64,000 nt of DNA from the NCBI RefSeq assembly GCF_028416635.1, contig NZ_CP114013.1, forward strand, positions 1,178,001-1,242,000, given 5' to 3'. Shown here piece by piece: positions 25,207-33,532 of the stretch. This stretch comes from Baekduia alba (GTDB taxonomy: Bacteria > Actinomycetota > Thermoleophilia > Solirubrobacterales > Solirubrobacteraceae). The notes under the pieces are model-generated. The model saw only the letters and a list, made by a program, of their open reading frames with translations. It was not told the origin of the DNA and did no database searches. The position numbers and the translations under genes are program-made. Within the stretch, counting starts at the first letter, position 1. Each line of letters opens with the position of its first letter.

Positions 25207-25243
25207 GCCCCCTGGGCGAGGCTTCGCCCTCTACCCTGGGGGC
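25207..25243 (+). promoter_or_regulatory. nested hairpin between permease and deoC
   Basis: An inner stem GGGCGA/TCGCCC (25214-25229, loop GGCT) is enclosed by GCCCCC (25207-25212) and GGGGGC (25238-25243). The outer right arm lies three bases before the deoC ATG at 25246 and includes the only purine-rich stretch there, so pairing could hide it from ribosomes. It could equally act as a weak terminator. Confidence 0.4.
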
Positions 25244-25245
25244 AT

Positions 25246-26139
25246 ATGACCTCTATGAGGACGCTTCCGCACGTCGATCGGGTGGGGGTTGCAGAGCGCG
25301 TCGCCGCGCTGGGCAAGCGCTCGATCAAGGGCGATGCCAAGCGCCAAGGGCTGCTGCTCGCGATCTCGATGCTCGACCTGACGACGCTCGAGGGCGCGGA
25401 CACGCCGGGCAAGGTGCGCCAGCTGGCGGCCAAGGCCGTGACGCCCTCGCCGGCCTATCCGGAGATGCCGTCGTGCGCCGCGGTGTGCGTCTACCCGGCG
25501 ATGGTGAGCGTCGCCCGCGACGCGGTGGCGGGCACGGGCGTGCACGTGGCGTCGGTCGCGACCGGGTTCCCGGCGGGGCAGACGCCGCTGGCGACGCGGC
25601 TCGAAGAGGTGCGGCTGGCGGTCGCCGACGGCGCCGACGAGATCGACATGGTCATCTCACGCGACGCCTACCTGCGCGGCGACGACGCGGTCGTCCGGTC
25701 CGAGATCGAGGCGGTCAAGGACGCGTGCGGCGACGCGCACCTGAAGGTCATCCTGGAGACCGTCGAGCTGGGGTCCTACGACCACGTCCGGCACGCGTCG
25801 ATGCTCGCGATGGACGCGGGCGCCGACTTCATCAAGACGTCGACCGGCAAGGCGGCGGAGGGCGCGACGCCCGGGGTCATCCTGGTGATGTTGGAGGCCA
25901 TCCGCGACTACGTCGAGCGGACGGGCCGCGTCGTGGGGATGAAGCCCGCGGGCGGCGTCTCGACGTCGAAGGCCGCGCTGGGCGTGCTGGTCCTGGTGAA
26001 GGAGACGCTCGGCGACGAGTGGCTGACGCCCGACCTCCTGCGGATCGGCGCGTCGAGCGTGTTGAACGACCTGCTGCTGCAGTACGCCAAGACCGAGAGC
26101 GGCCGCTACGGGCGCGCCGAGGACTTCTCGAAGGAGTAG
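25246..26139 (+). CDS. deoC: deoxyribose-phosphate aldolase
   Basis: A 297-residue class I aldolase that splits 2-deoxyribose 5-phosphate into acetaldehyde and glyceraldehyde 3-phosphate. Signatures: AISMLDLTTLEGADTPGKVR, VCVYPAMVSVARDA, VASVATGFPAGQTPLATRLE, the Asp/Lys catalytic strand HLKVILETVEL, Schiff-base Lys in ADFIKTSTGKAAEGATP and GMKPAGGVSTSKAALGVLVL. It belongs to the longer (about 300-residue) DeoC group. It takes the deoxyribose phosphate arising from thymidine and deoxyinosine breakdown upstream, once the 1-phosphate has been isomerised; no phosphopentomutase gene is in the window. The aldehyde dehydrogenase follows at once. Confidence 0.95.
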   Translation: MTSMRTLPHVDRVGVAERVAALGKRSIKGDAKRQGLLLAISMLDLTTLEGADTPGKVRQLAAKAVTPSPAYPEMPSCAAVCVYPAMVSVARDAVAGTGVHVASVATGFPAGQTPLATRLEEVRLAVADGADEIDMVISRDAYLRGDDAVVRSEIEAVKDACGDAHLKVILETVELGSYDHVRHASMLAMDAGADFIKTSTGKAAEGATPGVILVMLEAIRDYVERTGRVVGMKPAGGVSTSKAALGVLVLVKETLGDEWLTPDLLRIGASSVLNDLLLQYAKTESGRYGRAEDFSKE

Positions 26140-26147
26140 TGATCGCG

Positions 26148-27695
26148 GTGAGCGAGACGACGACCGAACGCGACGGCGCGGCGGCGGCCGGCAACGGCCA
26201 TGCGTCGCCCAACGGCGCGGGCGCCGGGGCGGGCGCGGCGACGCGCACGCCGATCAGGTGGGACTACTCGCCGGCGCCGGAGTCGACGGACCACGTCCGG
26301 CTGCGCGACCGCTACGGGCTGTTCATCGGTGGGGAGTTCGTCGAGGCCGACGCATACGCGCCGACGATCAACCCGGCGACCGAGGAGCCGCTGGCCGAGA
26401 TCGCGCAGGCGTCGGCCGCCGACGTGGCGCGGGCCGTGGACGCGGCCCGTGCGGCCGCTCCGGGGTGGGCGGCGCTGTCGGGGCTGGAGCGCGGCAAGTA
26501 CGTCTTCCGGATCGCGCGGCTCATCCAGGAGCGCGCGCGGGAGCTGGCGATCGTCGAGACGCTGGACGGCGGCAAGCCGATCAAGGAGTCGCGCGACATC
26601 GACATCCCGCTGGCGGCGGCCCACTTCTTCTATTACGCGGGCTGGGCGGACAAGCTCGCCTACGGGGTTCCGGTCCCGCCCGCCCGCGGCGCGGTGCGCC
26701 CGCGCGGGGTCGTCGGCCAGGTCATCCCCTGGAACTTCCCGTTGCTGATGGCCGCGTGGAAGCTGGCGCCGGCGCTGGCGACCGGGAACACCGCGGTGCT
26801 CAAGCCGGCCGACACGACGCCGCTGACGGCGCTGCTGCTCGCCGAGATCCTGCAGGAGGCCGAGCTGCCGGACGGCGTCGTGAACATCGTCCCGGGGGAT
26901 GGGTCGGCGGGCGCCGCGTTGGTCCGCGGCGCGGTCGACAAGGTCGCGTTCACGGGGTCGACGGCGGTCGGCCGTGACATCCAGGCGGCGCTCGCGGGAC
27001 GCGACGTCGGGCTGACGTTGGAGCTCGGCGGCAAGAGCGCCAACATCGTCTTCGAGGACGCGGCGCTGGAGCAGGCCGTCGAGGGGATCGTCCAGGGGAT
27101 CTTCTTCAACCAGGGCCACGTGTGCTGCGCGGGCTCGCGGCTGCTCGTCCAGGAGTCGGTGGCCGAGCAGGTCGTCGATCGGCTGTGGGCACGGATGCAG
27201 AGCCTGCGCGTCGGCGATCCGCTGGACAAGAACACGGACGTGGGCGCGATCAACTCCGCGGCGCAGCTGTCGCGCATCGGCGAGCTCGTGGCCGCCGGCG
27301 TCGAGGAGGGCGCGGGGCTGCGGCAGGTGTCGTGCTCGTTGCCCGATCGCGGCTTCTGGTTCGCGCCCGCGCTGTTCACGGAGGCGTCGCCGGCGCACCG
27401 CGTGTCGCGCGAGGAGATCTTCGGGCCGGTGCTGACCGTGACGACGTTCCGGACGCACGCCGAGGCCGTCGAGAAGGCCAACAACTCGCCCTACGGGCTG
27501 GCGGCCGGGATCTGGACGGACAAGGGCTCGAAGGCCTTCGAGGTCGCGGCGCAGCTGCGGTCCGGCGTCGTGTGGCAGAACACCTACAACCACTTCGACC
27601 CGACGGCGGCGTTCGGCGGGTTCAAGGAGTCCGGCTTCGGCCGGGAGGGCGGCGCGGCGGGCCTGCGCCCGTACGTGAAGGTGGAGGGCGAGTGA
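26148..27695 (+). CDS. NAD(P)-dependent aldehyde dehydrogenase
   Basis: A 515-residue aldehyde dehydrogenase. A 30-residue Ala/Gly-rich lead precedes the fold (YGLFIGGEFVEADAYAPTIN). Visible are VVGQVIPWNFPLLMAAWKLA, the cofactor Lys in NTAVLKPADTTPL, catalytic Glu in LELGGKSANIVFED, catalytic Cys in NQGHVCCAGSRLLV (about residue 326) and EEIFGPVLTVTTF. With deoC just upstream, acetaldehyde is the likely substrate, giving acetate. The GTG at 26148 is chosen because AAGGAG lies 11 bases before it; an earlier GTG at 26139 has almost no spacing. The stop touches the start of the next gene. Confidence 0.93.
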   Translation: MSETTTERDGAAAAGNGHASPNGAGAGAGAATRTPIRWDYSPAPESTDHVRLRDRYGLFIGGEFVEADAYAPTINPATEEPLAEIAQASAADVARAVDAARAAAPGWAALSGLERGKYVFRIARLIQERARELAIVETLDGGKPIKESRDIDIPLAAAHFFYYAGWADKLAYGVPVPPARGAVRPRGVVGQVIPWNFPLLMAAWKLAPALATGNTAVLKPADTTPLTALLLAEILQEAELPDGVVNIVPGDGSAGAALVRGAVDKVAFTGSTAVGRDIQAALAGRDVGLTLELGGKSANIVFEDAALEQAVEGIVQGIFFNQGHVCCAGSRLLVQESVAEQVVDRLWARMQSLRVGDPLDKNTDVGAINSAAQLSRIGELVAAGVEEGAGLRQVSCSLPDRGFWFAPALFTEASPAHRVSREEIFGPVLTVTTFRTHAEAVEKANNSPYGLAAGIWTDKGSKAFEVAAQLRSGVVWQNTYNHFDPTAAFGGFKESGFGREGGAAGLRPYVKVEGE

Positions 27696-28468
27696 TGCGC
27701 GTCGCCGTGGCCAAGACCTACAAGTTGTATGTCGGCGGCGCCTTCGTGCGCTCGGAGTCGGGGAGACACGACCAGGTGAACGGTGCCAACGTCCCGCGCG
27801 GGTCCCGCAAGGACGTGCGCGATGCCGTCAAGATCGCGCGCGGCGCGGCCGGAGGGTGGGGCAGGCGGACCGCCTACAACCGCGGCCAGATCCTGTACCG
27901 GGCCGCCGAGGCGCTGGAGTCGCGCGCCGGGGAGTTCGGCGACGACGTGGGCGAGGCGATCGACACGTTCGTCCACTACGCCGGCTGGACCGACAAGCTG
28001 CACGCGGTCCTCGGGACCGTGAACCCGGTCGCGGCGCCGTTCCTGTCCATGTCGACGCCGGAGCCGACGGGCGTGGTGGCCGTGTTGCTGGGGTCCTCCG
28101 CCTCCTTGCCGTCGCTGGTCGAGTCGATCGCCGCGCCCCTGGCCGCCGGCAACGTCGTCGTCGTCCAACTGCCGGAGTCCGACCCGCTGCCGGGCCTGGA
28201 CCTCGGCGAGGTTCTCGGCGTGAGCGACATCCCGGCCGGCGTGGTGAACCTGCTCTCCGGCCGCGCCTCCGAGCTGGTCCCCGCACTGGCGGCGCACCGC
28301 GACGTGAACGCGATCATCGACGCGACGGACGACGCCGAGCTGTCCAAGCAGATCGACACCTTCGCCTCGGAGACGCTCAAGCGCGTCCTGCGCACCGAGT
28401 CCGACCCCCTCGACCTCCTCGCGGCGCTGACCGAGATCCGAACCGTCTGGCACCCGATCGGGGCTTGA
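27695..28468 (+). CDS. half-length aldehyde dehydrogenase homologue without catalytic domain
   Basis: A 257-residue protein that aligns by eye with the N-terminal NAD-binding half of the preceding enzyme (YKLYVGGAFVRSESGRHDQV, TPEPTGVVAVLLGSSASLPS, SIAAPLAAGNVVVVQLPESD, PAGVVNLLSGRASELVPALA). It stops before the LELGG Glu and the catalytic Cys, and the cofactor Lys position reads VQLPES. It therefore cannot be an aldehyde dehydrogenase on its own. Its ATG overlaps the upstream stop (TGATG), so the two are made together. The open frame and GC-ending codons argue it is a maintained partner subunit, perhaps binding the full enzyme or a cofactor. Confidence 0.85.
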   Translation: MRVAVAKTYKLYVGGAFVRSESGRHDQVNGANVPRGSRKDVRDAVKIARGAAGGWGRRTAYNRGQILYRAAEALESRAGEFGDDVGEAIDTFVHYAGWTDKLHAVLGTVNPVAAPFLSMSTPEPTGVVAVLLGSSASLPSLVESIAAPLAAGNVVVVQLPESDPLPGLDLGEVLGVSDIPAGVVNLLSGRASELVPALAAHRDVNAIIDATDDAELSKQIDTFASETLKRVLRTESDPLDLLAALTEIRTVWHPIGA

Positions 28469-28715
28469 CGGACCGGCGCGGTCAGCGGCCTCGACACCGC
28501 CGGTTACCGCCGTCGCCTCCGGCGCCCTCAGCACACGCGCCCATACGTTCGAGGCGGGTGCGACGGTCCTCGCCGCGATCAGCCATATCGGTGCCGCCGG
28601 CCGGACACCACCGGTCGTCACTGCCTCTGGCGGCGCCCCCGCTGTCGGTCCTCCGTCGGCCTCACTTCAGCGCTCGCGCGCACGTCACCTCTCTCCGGGG
28701 CCGAGGCGATGATGA

Positions 28716-30557
28716 ATGATCGCTAGTATGATACGCGTGCCGAGGACACAGCTATCATTTCTCGATCATACGTACGGCGACTCGGTCGCCCTCGCAGAGT
28801 CCGTCATCCGCGGCATCGGTGACGACTGGGAGGCATCCAAGCGCGAGCTCCAGCGCCTCGACTTCAAGGAGTCCCCGGACACCGCGCTGCCGCTCGAGGT
28901 CAAGGCAAAGCGGAACCTCGGGAAGCTTCGCAAAGAGTTCTTGGGGCTCATCTCGGAGACAGCGGCCTGCCTCGCAAATGCCCAAGGAGGCGTCATCGTC
29001 ATCGGCATTCGCGACAAAGCCCCGTCGCGTGAGGAGGCCATCCAGGGTGTGTCGATGGCCTACACCGCAGAAGGCCTACGGCTTGCGGTCTACTCCGGCA
29101 CTTCTCCGTCGCTGACGGTCGCGGTCCAGGAACGAACGGTCGATGGACGGCGACTGCTGCTCGTCGATGTTCCTATTGGTGCCGTCGTCCACGCGACGAC
29201 TGGCGGTGCATACAAATGGCGGGTTGAGGATCGCTGCGAGCCGATCGGACCCGACACGATGCGCTCCATCTCGGCGGCTCGAGGCACGTACGACTGGAGT
29301 GCTGAGCTATCAGACTTCGGCCCGGACGCGCTATCCGCGGCGGCGCTCGCGGCGGCGGCGGACCGCCTCCGCGACGTCGGCCAAGACGACCTCGCACGGC
29401 AAGCCGAAGAGGATCGCGAGCAGTTCCTCCGATCGTGTGAGCTTCTCGAGCGGGGCCACGTTCTTCGAGCGGGCATCCTGCTTTACGGCGGGGAGAGGGC
29501 GCTTACGAGTCTCGTGCCCGACTGGGGCGCGATCGTCACCACCGCCTCGAGTGCTGGCAGCGAAGGAGCTGTCCTGCTCCGGCGCGAAGACGCGCGGCGA
29601 CGGCCGCTCGTGCTGCTGATCGACGACATCCTCGCCCGCCTCGCAGGGGTCACGCAGACAGATGCCTTCCGGGTCGGCTCGGCTGAGGTCAGGCTGATCG
29701 ACTTCGAACCCGACGTCGTCCGAGAACTGGTGGCCAACGCCTTCGCCCACCGTGATTGGGAGCAGCCCGGGATGGTGGACATCGGACACTCGCCCGACGC
29801 ACTCGTCGTGGCAAGTCCGGGAGATCTGCTGCCGACATTGCACGCCGATCGCCTTTTGCGCGAAAGTGCACAGCGCAACCGCGTCCTGTCGCGGGAGGTA
29901 ACCCGTCTTCGCATCGCCGAGGGTGCGGGCATGGGGTTCGACCGGGTCTACCGATCGCTCGCTGCCGCCGGGAAGGAGCCGCCACGAATCCACGTGGGCC
30001 CTCGATTCACCGTCGTGGTACCGGGCGGTCAGGGAGACCGAGCCTTCGCCCGTTTCTTGCGAAGCGAGGAATTCCCAGAGCCGCGCCTCGCCGGCGACCT
30101 CGACGTGCTCTTGACGCTCTCGATCCTCCGTGCACGGTCATCGATCACGGCCGCGACGGTCGGGCCGAGCATCCAGCGCGACCCAGATTTCGCGGACGAC
30201 GTGCTTCGCAGGATGCATACCGCCGGTCTCATCGAGCCGACACGCTCCACGGCCGCGCGACGGCGTCCGTCCTATCGGCTCAGCGCCAAGACCGCCGCGG
30301 CACTGCGCCCGGCGCTGAGCTACCGAATCGGCACGATCGACATGGATGACGCGAAGCTCCTCCGCCATCTGAAACGACACCGCAGAATCGCCAACGAGGA
30401 CGTGCGCAATTACCTCGAATGCGATGTGGCTACTGCTCGGAACCGATTGACACGCCTTCGCAACAGGGGCTACATCAAGATCGATCCGGATGGCCCGAAA
30501 CGCGGCCCGTTGGTCGAATACGTCGCGACCGAGAAGGTCGATGGCATCGAGGCATGA
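28716..30557 (+). CDS. AlbA_2-domain ATP-binding helix-turn-helix protein (COG2865-like)
   Basis: A 613-residue protein. Residues about 40-190 form an AlbA_2/Schlafen-like domain (LDFKESPD, then LISETAACLANAQGGVIVIG and RDKAPSREEA). About 290-420 is a GHKL-like ATPase segment (DVVRELVANAFAHRDWEQPG, then DALVVASPGDLLPTLHADRL and NRVLSREVTRLRIAEGAGMG). The C-terminal part holds winged helices (LLRHLKRHRRIANEDVRNYL). Proteins of this type are predicted regulators, some linked to defence or mobile DNA. Base use is clearly less GC-rich than the neighbours (more T- and A-ending codons), suggesting transfer. ATGs at 28716 and 28728 and a GTG at 28737 are all possible starts; a TATGAT box at 28727 makes the last worth considering. 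Confidence 0.85.
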   Translation: MIASMIRVPRTQLSFLDHTYGDSVALAESVIRGIGDDWEASKRELQRLDFKESPDTALPLEVKAKRNLGKLRKEFLGLISETAACLANAQGGVIVIGIRDKAPSREEAIQGVSMAYTAEGLRLAVYSGTSPSLTVAVQERTVDGRRLLLVDVPIGAVVHATTGGAYKWRVEDRCEPIGPDTMRSISAARGTYDWSAELSDFGPDALSAAALAAAADRLRDVGQDDLARQAEEDREQFLRSCELLERGHVLRAGILLYGGERALTSLVPDWGAIVTTASSAGSEGAVLLRREDARRRPLVLLIDDILARLAGVTQTDAFRVGSAEVRLIDFEPDVVRELVANAFAHRDWEQPGMVDIGHSPDALVVASPGDLLPTLHADRLLRESAQRNRVLSREVTRLRIAEGAGMGFDRVYRSLAAAGKEPPRIHVGPRFTVVVPGGQGDRAFARFLRSEEFPEPRLAGDLDVLLTLSILRARSSITAATVGPSIQRDPDFADDVLRRMHTAGLIEPTRSTAARRRPSYRLSAKTAAALRPALSYRIGTIDMDDAKLLRHLKRHRRIANEDVRNYLECDVATARNRLTRLRNRGYIKIDPDGPKRGPLVEYVATEKVDGIEA

Positions 30558-30564
30558 CGCACCG

Positions 30565-30909
30565 TTACTTCAGCGCCTGTGCGCAGGCGATGCAGAGGAT
30601 CGACTCGGGGGCGAAGCGCAGCCGGGCCTCCGCGATCTCGGCGCCGCAGTTGTCGCACACGCCGTAGGTCCCGTCGTCCAGCTTCTCCAGGGCGCGCAGG
30701 ACGCGGATCTGGGAGGTCTCGAGGGTGGAGCCGACGCCGACGTCGGTCAGGCGGCGCACGGCTTCGGTCGTGCCGTCGCCGACGCGCTTGCCGAAGGAGA
30801 TGCCGGAGCCGCGTTCGGGTGCGGCGGACATGTCGGTGAGGCGGACGTCGAGGGCGGCGGCGCGCTCGCCCAGGACCTGCTCGATCGCGGCTCGCTCGGT
30901 TGCGTCCAT
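30565..30909 (-). CDS. DksA/TraR-type C4 zinc-finger protein
   Basis: A 114-residue protein with a helical coiled-coil region (MDATERAAIEQVLGERAAAL, and SQIRVLRALEKLDDGTYGVC) and a C4 zinc finger (CDNCGAEIAEARLRF, ESILCIACAQALK). DksA-like proteins enter the RNA polymerase secondary channel or bind nucleic acid. The actinobacterial members of about 110-120 residues are poorly studied. The coiled-coil tip acidic pair that is needed in E. coli DksA is not obvious here. The gene is downstream of the MFS transporter on the same strand with a 107-base gap and converges with the AlbA_2 gene, only 7 bases apart. Confidence 0.88.
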   Translation of the reverse strand: MDATERAAIEQVLGERAAALDVRLTDMSAAPERGSGISFGKRVGDGTTEAVRRLTDVGVGSTLETSQIRVLRALEKLDDGTYGVCDNCGAEIAEARLRFAPESILCIACAQALK

Positions 30910-31016
30910 GCCGTGGTCCTACCCGCGATCGGCCGGAACGCCATCGCGCGCCGCGACCCACCACCACAGGGGTCACGGCGCGCGTGCGGTCCCGGCGGCC
31001 GAGGCCGCCGAAGGGT

Positions 31017-32510
31017 CTAGGACACCGAGCGGAGCGCCGCGGCGCGTGCCCGGATCCGCGCGACCGCCACCGAGGGCAGCGGGGCGCGCATCACGAGCAG
31101 GACCACCGACAGGCCGAGGGCGAGGAAGATCGCCGAGCCGGCCACCGCGGAGCTGACGGCGTGCGCGAGCGCGTGGCTCGCCGAGCCGCCGGCCGAGCGC
31201 TGCGCCGAGGCGAACACCGTCACCAGGATCCCGAGGCCCAGCGAGCCGCCGAGCTGGTGGGCGACGTTGACCACGCCGGACGCGGCGCCGGCGTCGTCGG
31301 GCTGCACGCCCGCGATGCCCGCGGCGGTCAGCGGCGTCAGCGCGGCACCCATCCCGATGCCCATCAACACCATGGGGATCGCGATCCCGGGGAAGAACGC
31401 GGTCGTCTCGCTCAGCCGGCTCAGCCACGCCATCCCGACGAGGTCGAGCGCGAGGCCGCCGATCAGCAGCGTCGACGAGCCGAGCCGGCCGGCCAGCCGC
31501 GGCACGACCTGGACCATCGAGAACATGACGAGCGTCATCGGCAGGAACGCGATGCCGGCCTTCAGCGGGCTGTAGCCGGCCACGCCCTGCAGGTACTGCG
31601 TCAGGAAGAAGAACATCCCGAACATCGCGCCGACCACGAGGATGCGAGCGATGTAGGCGCCGGACCGCTCGCGCGAGGCGAACAGGCGCAGCGGCGTGAT
31701 CGGCTGCTCGGCCCGGCGCTCGTTGAGCACGAAGGCCACCAACAACACGATGCCGGCCGCGAACGAGGCCATCGTGACGTCGTCGCCCCAGCCGTCGGAC
31801 GCGGCGCGGACGAAGCCGTAGACGACCGCGCTCATGCCGAGCGTCGAGGTCAGCGCGCCGGTGAGGTCGAAGCGCCCGGGGCGCTTGACGGTCTCCGGCA
31901 GGACGCGCGGAGCGGCGTACATCATCAACAAGCCGATCGGGACGTTGATGAACAGGCCCCAGCGCCACGAGACCCAGTCGGTCAGCATGCCGCCGAGCAC
32001 GAGGCCGGCGCTGCCGCCGCCACCGGCGACGGCCGAGTAGGCGGCCAGCGCGCGGGTGCGCTCGTGGCCCTCGGGGAAGCTCGTGGTCAGCAGCGCGAGC
32101 GCGGACGGCGCGGCGATCGCGGCGCCCACGCCCTGCAGCGCGCGGGCGGCGAGCAGCCAGGTCGAGGACTGCGCCAGCCCGGCGAGCAGCGAGGCGAACG
32201 TGAAGATGCCGATCCCGACGACGAAGACGCGCCGCCGGCCGAGGATGTCGCCGGCGCGGGCGCCGAGCAGCAGCAGCCCGCCGAAGGTCAAGGTGTAGGC
32301 GCTCTGGACCCACGACAGGTTCGCCGTGGAGAAGTCGAGTGCGGTGTGGATCCGCGGCAGCGCGGTGATGATCACCGACACGTCGAGGACGATCATCAGG
32401 TACGTCGCGAGGATGATCCCCAGGACGAGGGCGGGGTTGTGGGAGGGGCCAGAAGAGGCGTGCGTCGTCGTTCGGCGCGCAGGGCCGCGCCGGAGCGGGG
32501 AGATGCTCAT
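31017..32510 (-). CDS. MFS multidrug efflux transporter, DHA2 (EmrB/QacA) type
   Basis: A 497-residue protein with about 14 membrane helices. Family signatures: LATYLMIVLDVSVIITALPR in helix 1, GARAGDILGRRRVFVVGIGI between helices 2 and 3, and LQGVGAAIAAPSALALLTTS (motif C region). It would export drugs or other hydrophobic compounds with proton antiport. A ribosome site AAGGAG lies 13 bases before the ATG. A TetR gene is divergent, and three palindromes lie between them, one directly beside the likely -10 on this strand. Control by that TetR protein is the simplest reading. Confidence 0.93.
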   Translation of the reverse strand: MSISPLRRGPARRTTTHASSGPSHNPALVLGIILATYLMIVLDVSVIITALPRIHTALDFSTANLSWVQSAYTLTFGGLLLLGARAGDILGRRRVFVVGIGIFTFASLLAGLAQSSTWLLAARALQGVGAAIAAPSALALLTTSFPEGHERTRALAAYSAVAGGGGSAGLVLGGMLTDWVSWRWGLFINVPIGLLMMYAAPRVLPETVKRPGRFDLTGALTSTLGMSAVVYGFVRAASDGWGDDVTMASFAAGIVLLVAFVLNERRAEQPITPLRLFASRERSGAYIARILVVGAMFGMFFFLTQYLQGVAGYSPLKAGIAFLPMTLVMFSMVQVVPRLAGRLGSSTLLIGGLALDLVGMAWLSRLSETTAFFPGIAIPMVLMGIGMGAALTPLTAAGIAGVQPDDAGAASGVVNVAHQLGGSLGLGILVTVFASAQRSAGGSASHALAHAVSSAVAGSAIFLALGLSVVLLVMRAPLPSVAVARIRARAAALRSVS

Positions 32511-32554
32511 GGGGGAGAGGTGCTCCTTGAGATCGTGCGGGAGGGCGCTAAACT

Positions 32555-32625
32555 GGAGGCGTCCTCCGGAAAAGATGCGGAGGTAGCCTCCGCTTCTAAG
32601 AGAACTATAGCGGAGGGGCCCTCCG
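32555..32625. promoter_or_regulatory. triple palindromic operator between MFS and TetR genes
   Basis: Three related palindromes: GGAGGCGTCCTCC (32555-32567), GCGGAGGTAGCCTCCGC (32577-32593) and CGGAGGGGCCCTCCG (32611-32625), sharing the half-site CGGAGG. The first lies beside a likely -10 for the MFS gene; the other two flank TATAGC (32606-32611), the likely -10 of the TetR gene. The centres are about 24 and 33 bases apart. Binding of the TetR product to all three is inferred. Confidence 0.7.
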
Positions 32626-32654
32626 TTTTGCAACACTGGTTGGAGGCGGGTCAG

Positions 32655-33248
32655 ATGAGCGACACGACCACGATCACCGAGCACCAGGTCACCGGCCTGC
32701 GCCAGCGGCCCAAGCGGGTCGACGCGCGCCGCAACTACGAGGCGCTGCTGTCGGCCGCCGCGGAGGCGTTCACCGAGAACGGCACCGCCGCGTCGCTGGA
32801 GGACATCGCCCGCCGCGCGGGCGTCGGCATCGGCACGCTCTACCGCCACTTCCCGACGCGTCAAGCGCTCCTGGAGGCCGTCTACATCGACGAGGTCGAG
32901 GAGATGAGCGCCAAGGCCAACGACCTCGGCGACCTCGAGCCGTGGGACGCGCTCGTCACCTGGCTGCGCCAGTTCGTCCGCTACGCCGCGACCAAGCGCG
33001 CGCTGGCCGACGAGCTGCTCAACACGATCGACGCCGAGGCGCCGGTCTTCGTCTCCTGCCGCTCGGCGATCACCGAGGCGGGGGACATGCTGCTGATCCG
33101 CGCCCAGGACGCCGGCGAGGCGCGCAAGGACACCAACTTCACCGACGTCGGCCGGATGGTCGCCGGGATCGCGTCGATCAAGACGGCGGATCCGGGCCAG
33201 ATCGAGCGCATCCTGGACATGGCGCTCGACGGGCTGCGCGCCCGCTGA
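32655..33248 (+). CDS. TetR-family repressor of the adjacent efflux transporter
   Basis: A 197-residue TetR protein. The DNA-binding domain is residues about 22-70 (ARRNYEALLSAAAEAFTENG, then SLEDIARRAGVGIGTLYRHF). The C-terminal helical part carries WLRQFVRYAATKRALADELL and a Cys-containing stretch (PVFVSCRSAITEAGDMLLIR), close to the actinobacterial TetR group that ends in SBP-like helical domains. It is divergent from the MFS gene with three palindromes between, so it probably represses both and responds to a compound the pump exports. The ATG at 32655 is favoured over the much longer frame, which has no independent support. Confidence 0.92.
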   Translation: MSDTTTITEHQVTGLRQRPKRVDARRNYEALLSAAAEAFTENGTAASLEDIARRAGVGIGTLYRHFPTRQALLEAVYIDEVEEMSAKANDLGDLEPWDALVTWLRQFVRYAATKRALADELLNTIDAEAPVFVSCRSAITEAGDMLLIRAQDAGEARKDTNFTDVGRMVAGIASIKTADPGQIERILDMALDGLRAR

Positions 33249-33300
33249 GCGCCCGCCGCCGACAGCCCGCCGGCACCACCCCCGCCGCCAGGAGCAGTGG

Positions 33301-33444
33301 ATGACCAACGGGGGACCGCTCCGGTCGCGACTCCTTCAGCTCGGGCACCGTCGGGCCGCGGTACATCGCCGGATCGGTGCCCAGGCTCTCGTCGGGCGAG
33401 TCGAAGTGCGTCTGCGTCGGGTGCGCGAGCGGGTCACCCGGACG
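33301..33444 (-). pseudogene. coding-like fragment of unknown origin
   Basis: The 284-base gap after the TetR gene contains, on the minus strand, about 45 codons with strong GC-ending bias (THFDSPDESLGTDPAMYRGP, then TVPELKESRPERSP). I do not recognise the family. The frame loses its character on both sides, so it looks like a broken gene piece. The rest of the gap shows nothing further except the TAGTGT box before the beta-propeller gene. Confidence 0.25.
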
Positions 33445-33519
33445 TTGCGGGCTGGTGACCGTTCGGTGACCTGTCCGCGCGAGGACGAGCGGCGCTGTGA
33501 CGGAACCGGCCGAGCGCCG

Positions 33520-33525
33520 TAGTGT
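33520..33525 (+). promoter_or_regulatory. -10-like box TAGTGT before the beta-propeller gene
   Basis: TAGTGT ends seven bases before the ATG at 33533. TGTGAC at 33496-33501 lies 18 bases further upstream and could be the -35 element. Confidence 0.4.
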
Positions 33526-33532
33526 CGGCACG

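Noticed and set aside
28469-28715. Possible small gene in the 247-base gap before the AlbA_2 gene
   Set aside because: Frames on both strands give Arg/Pro-rich or mixed sequence with no start plus ribosome site and no family match.
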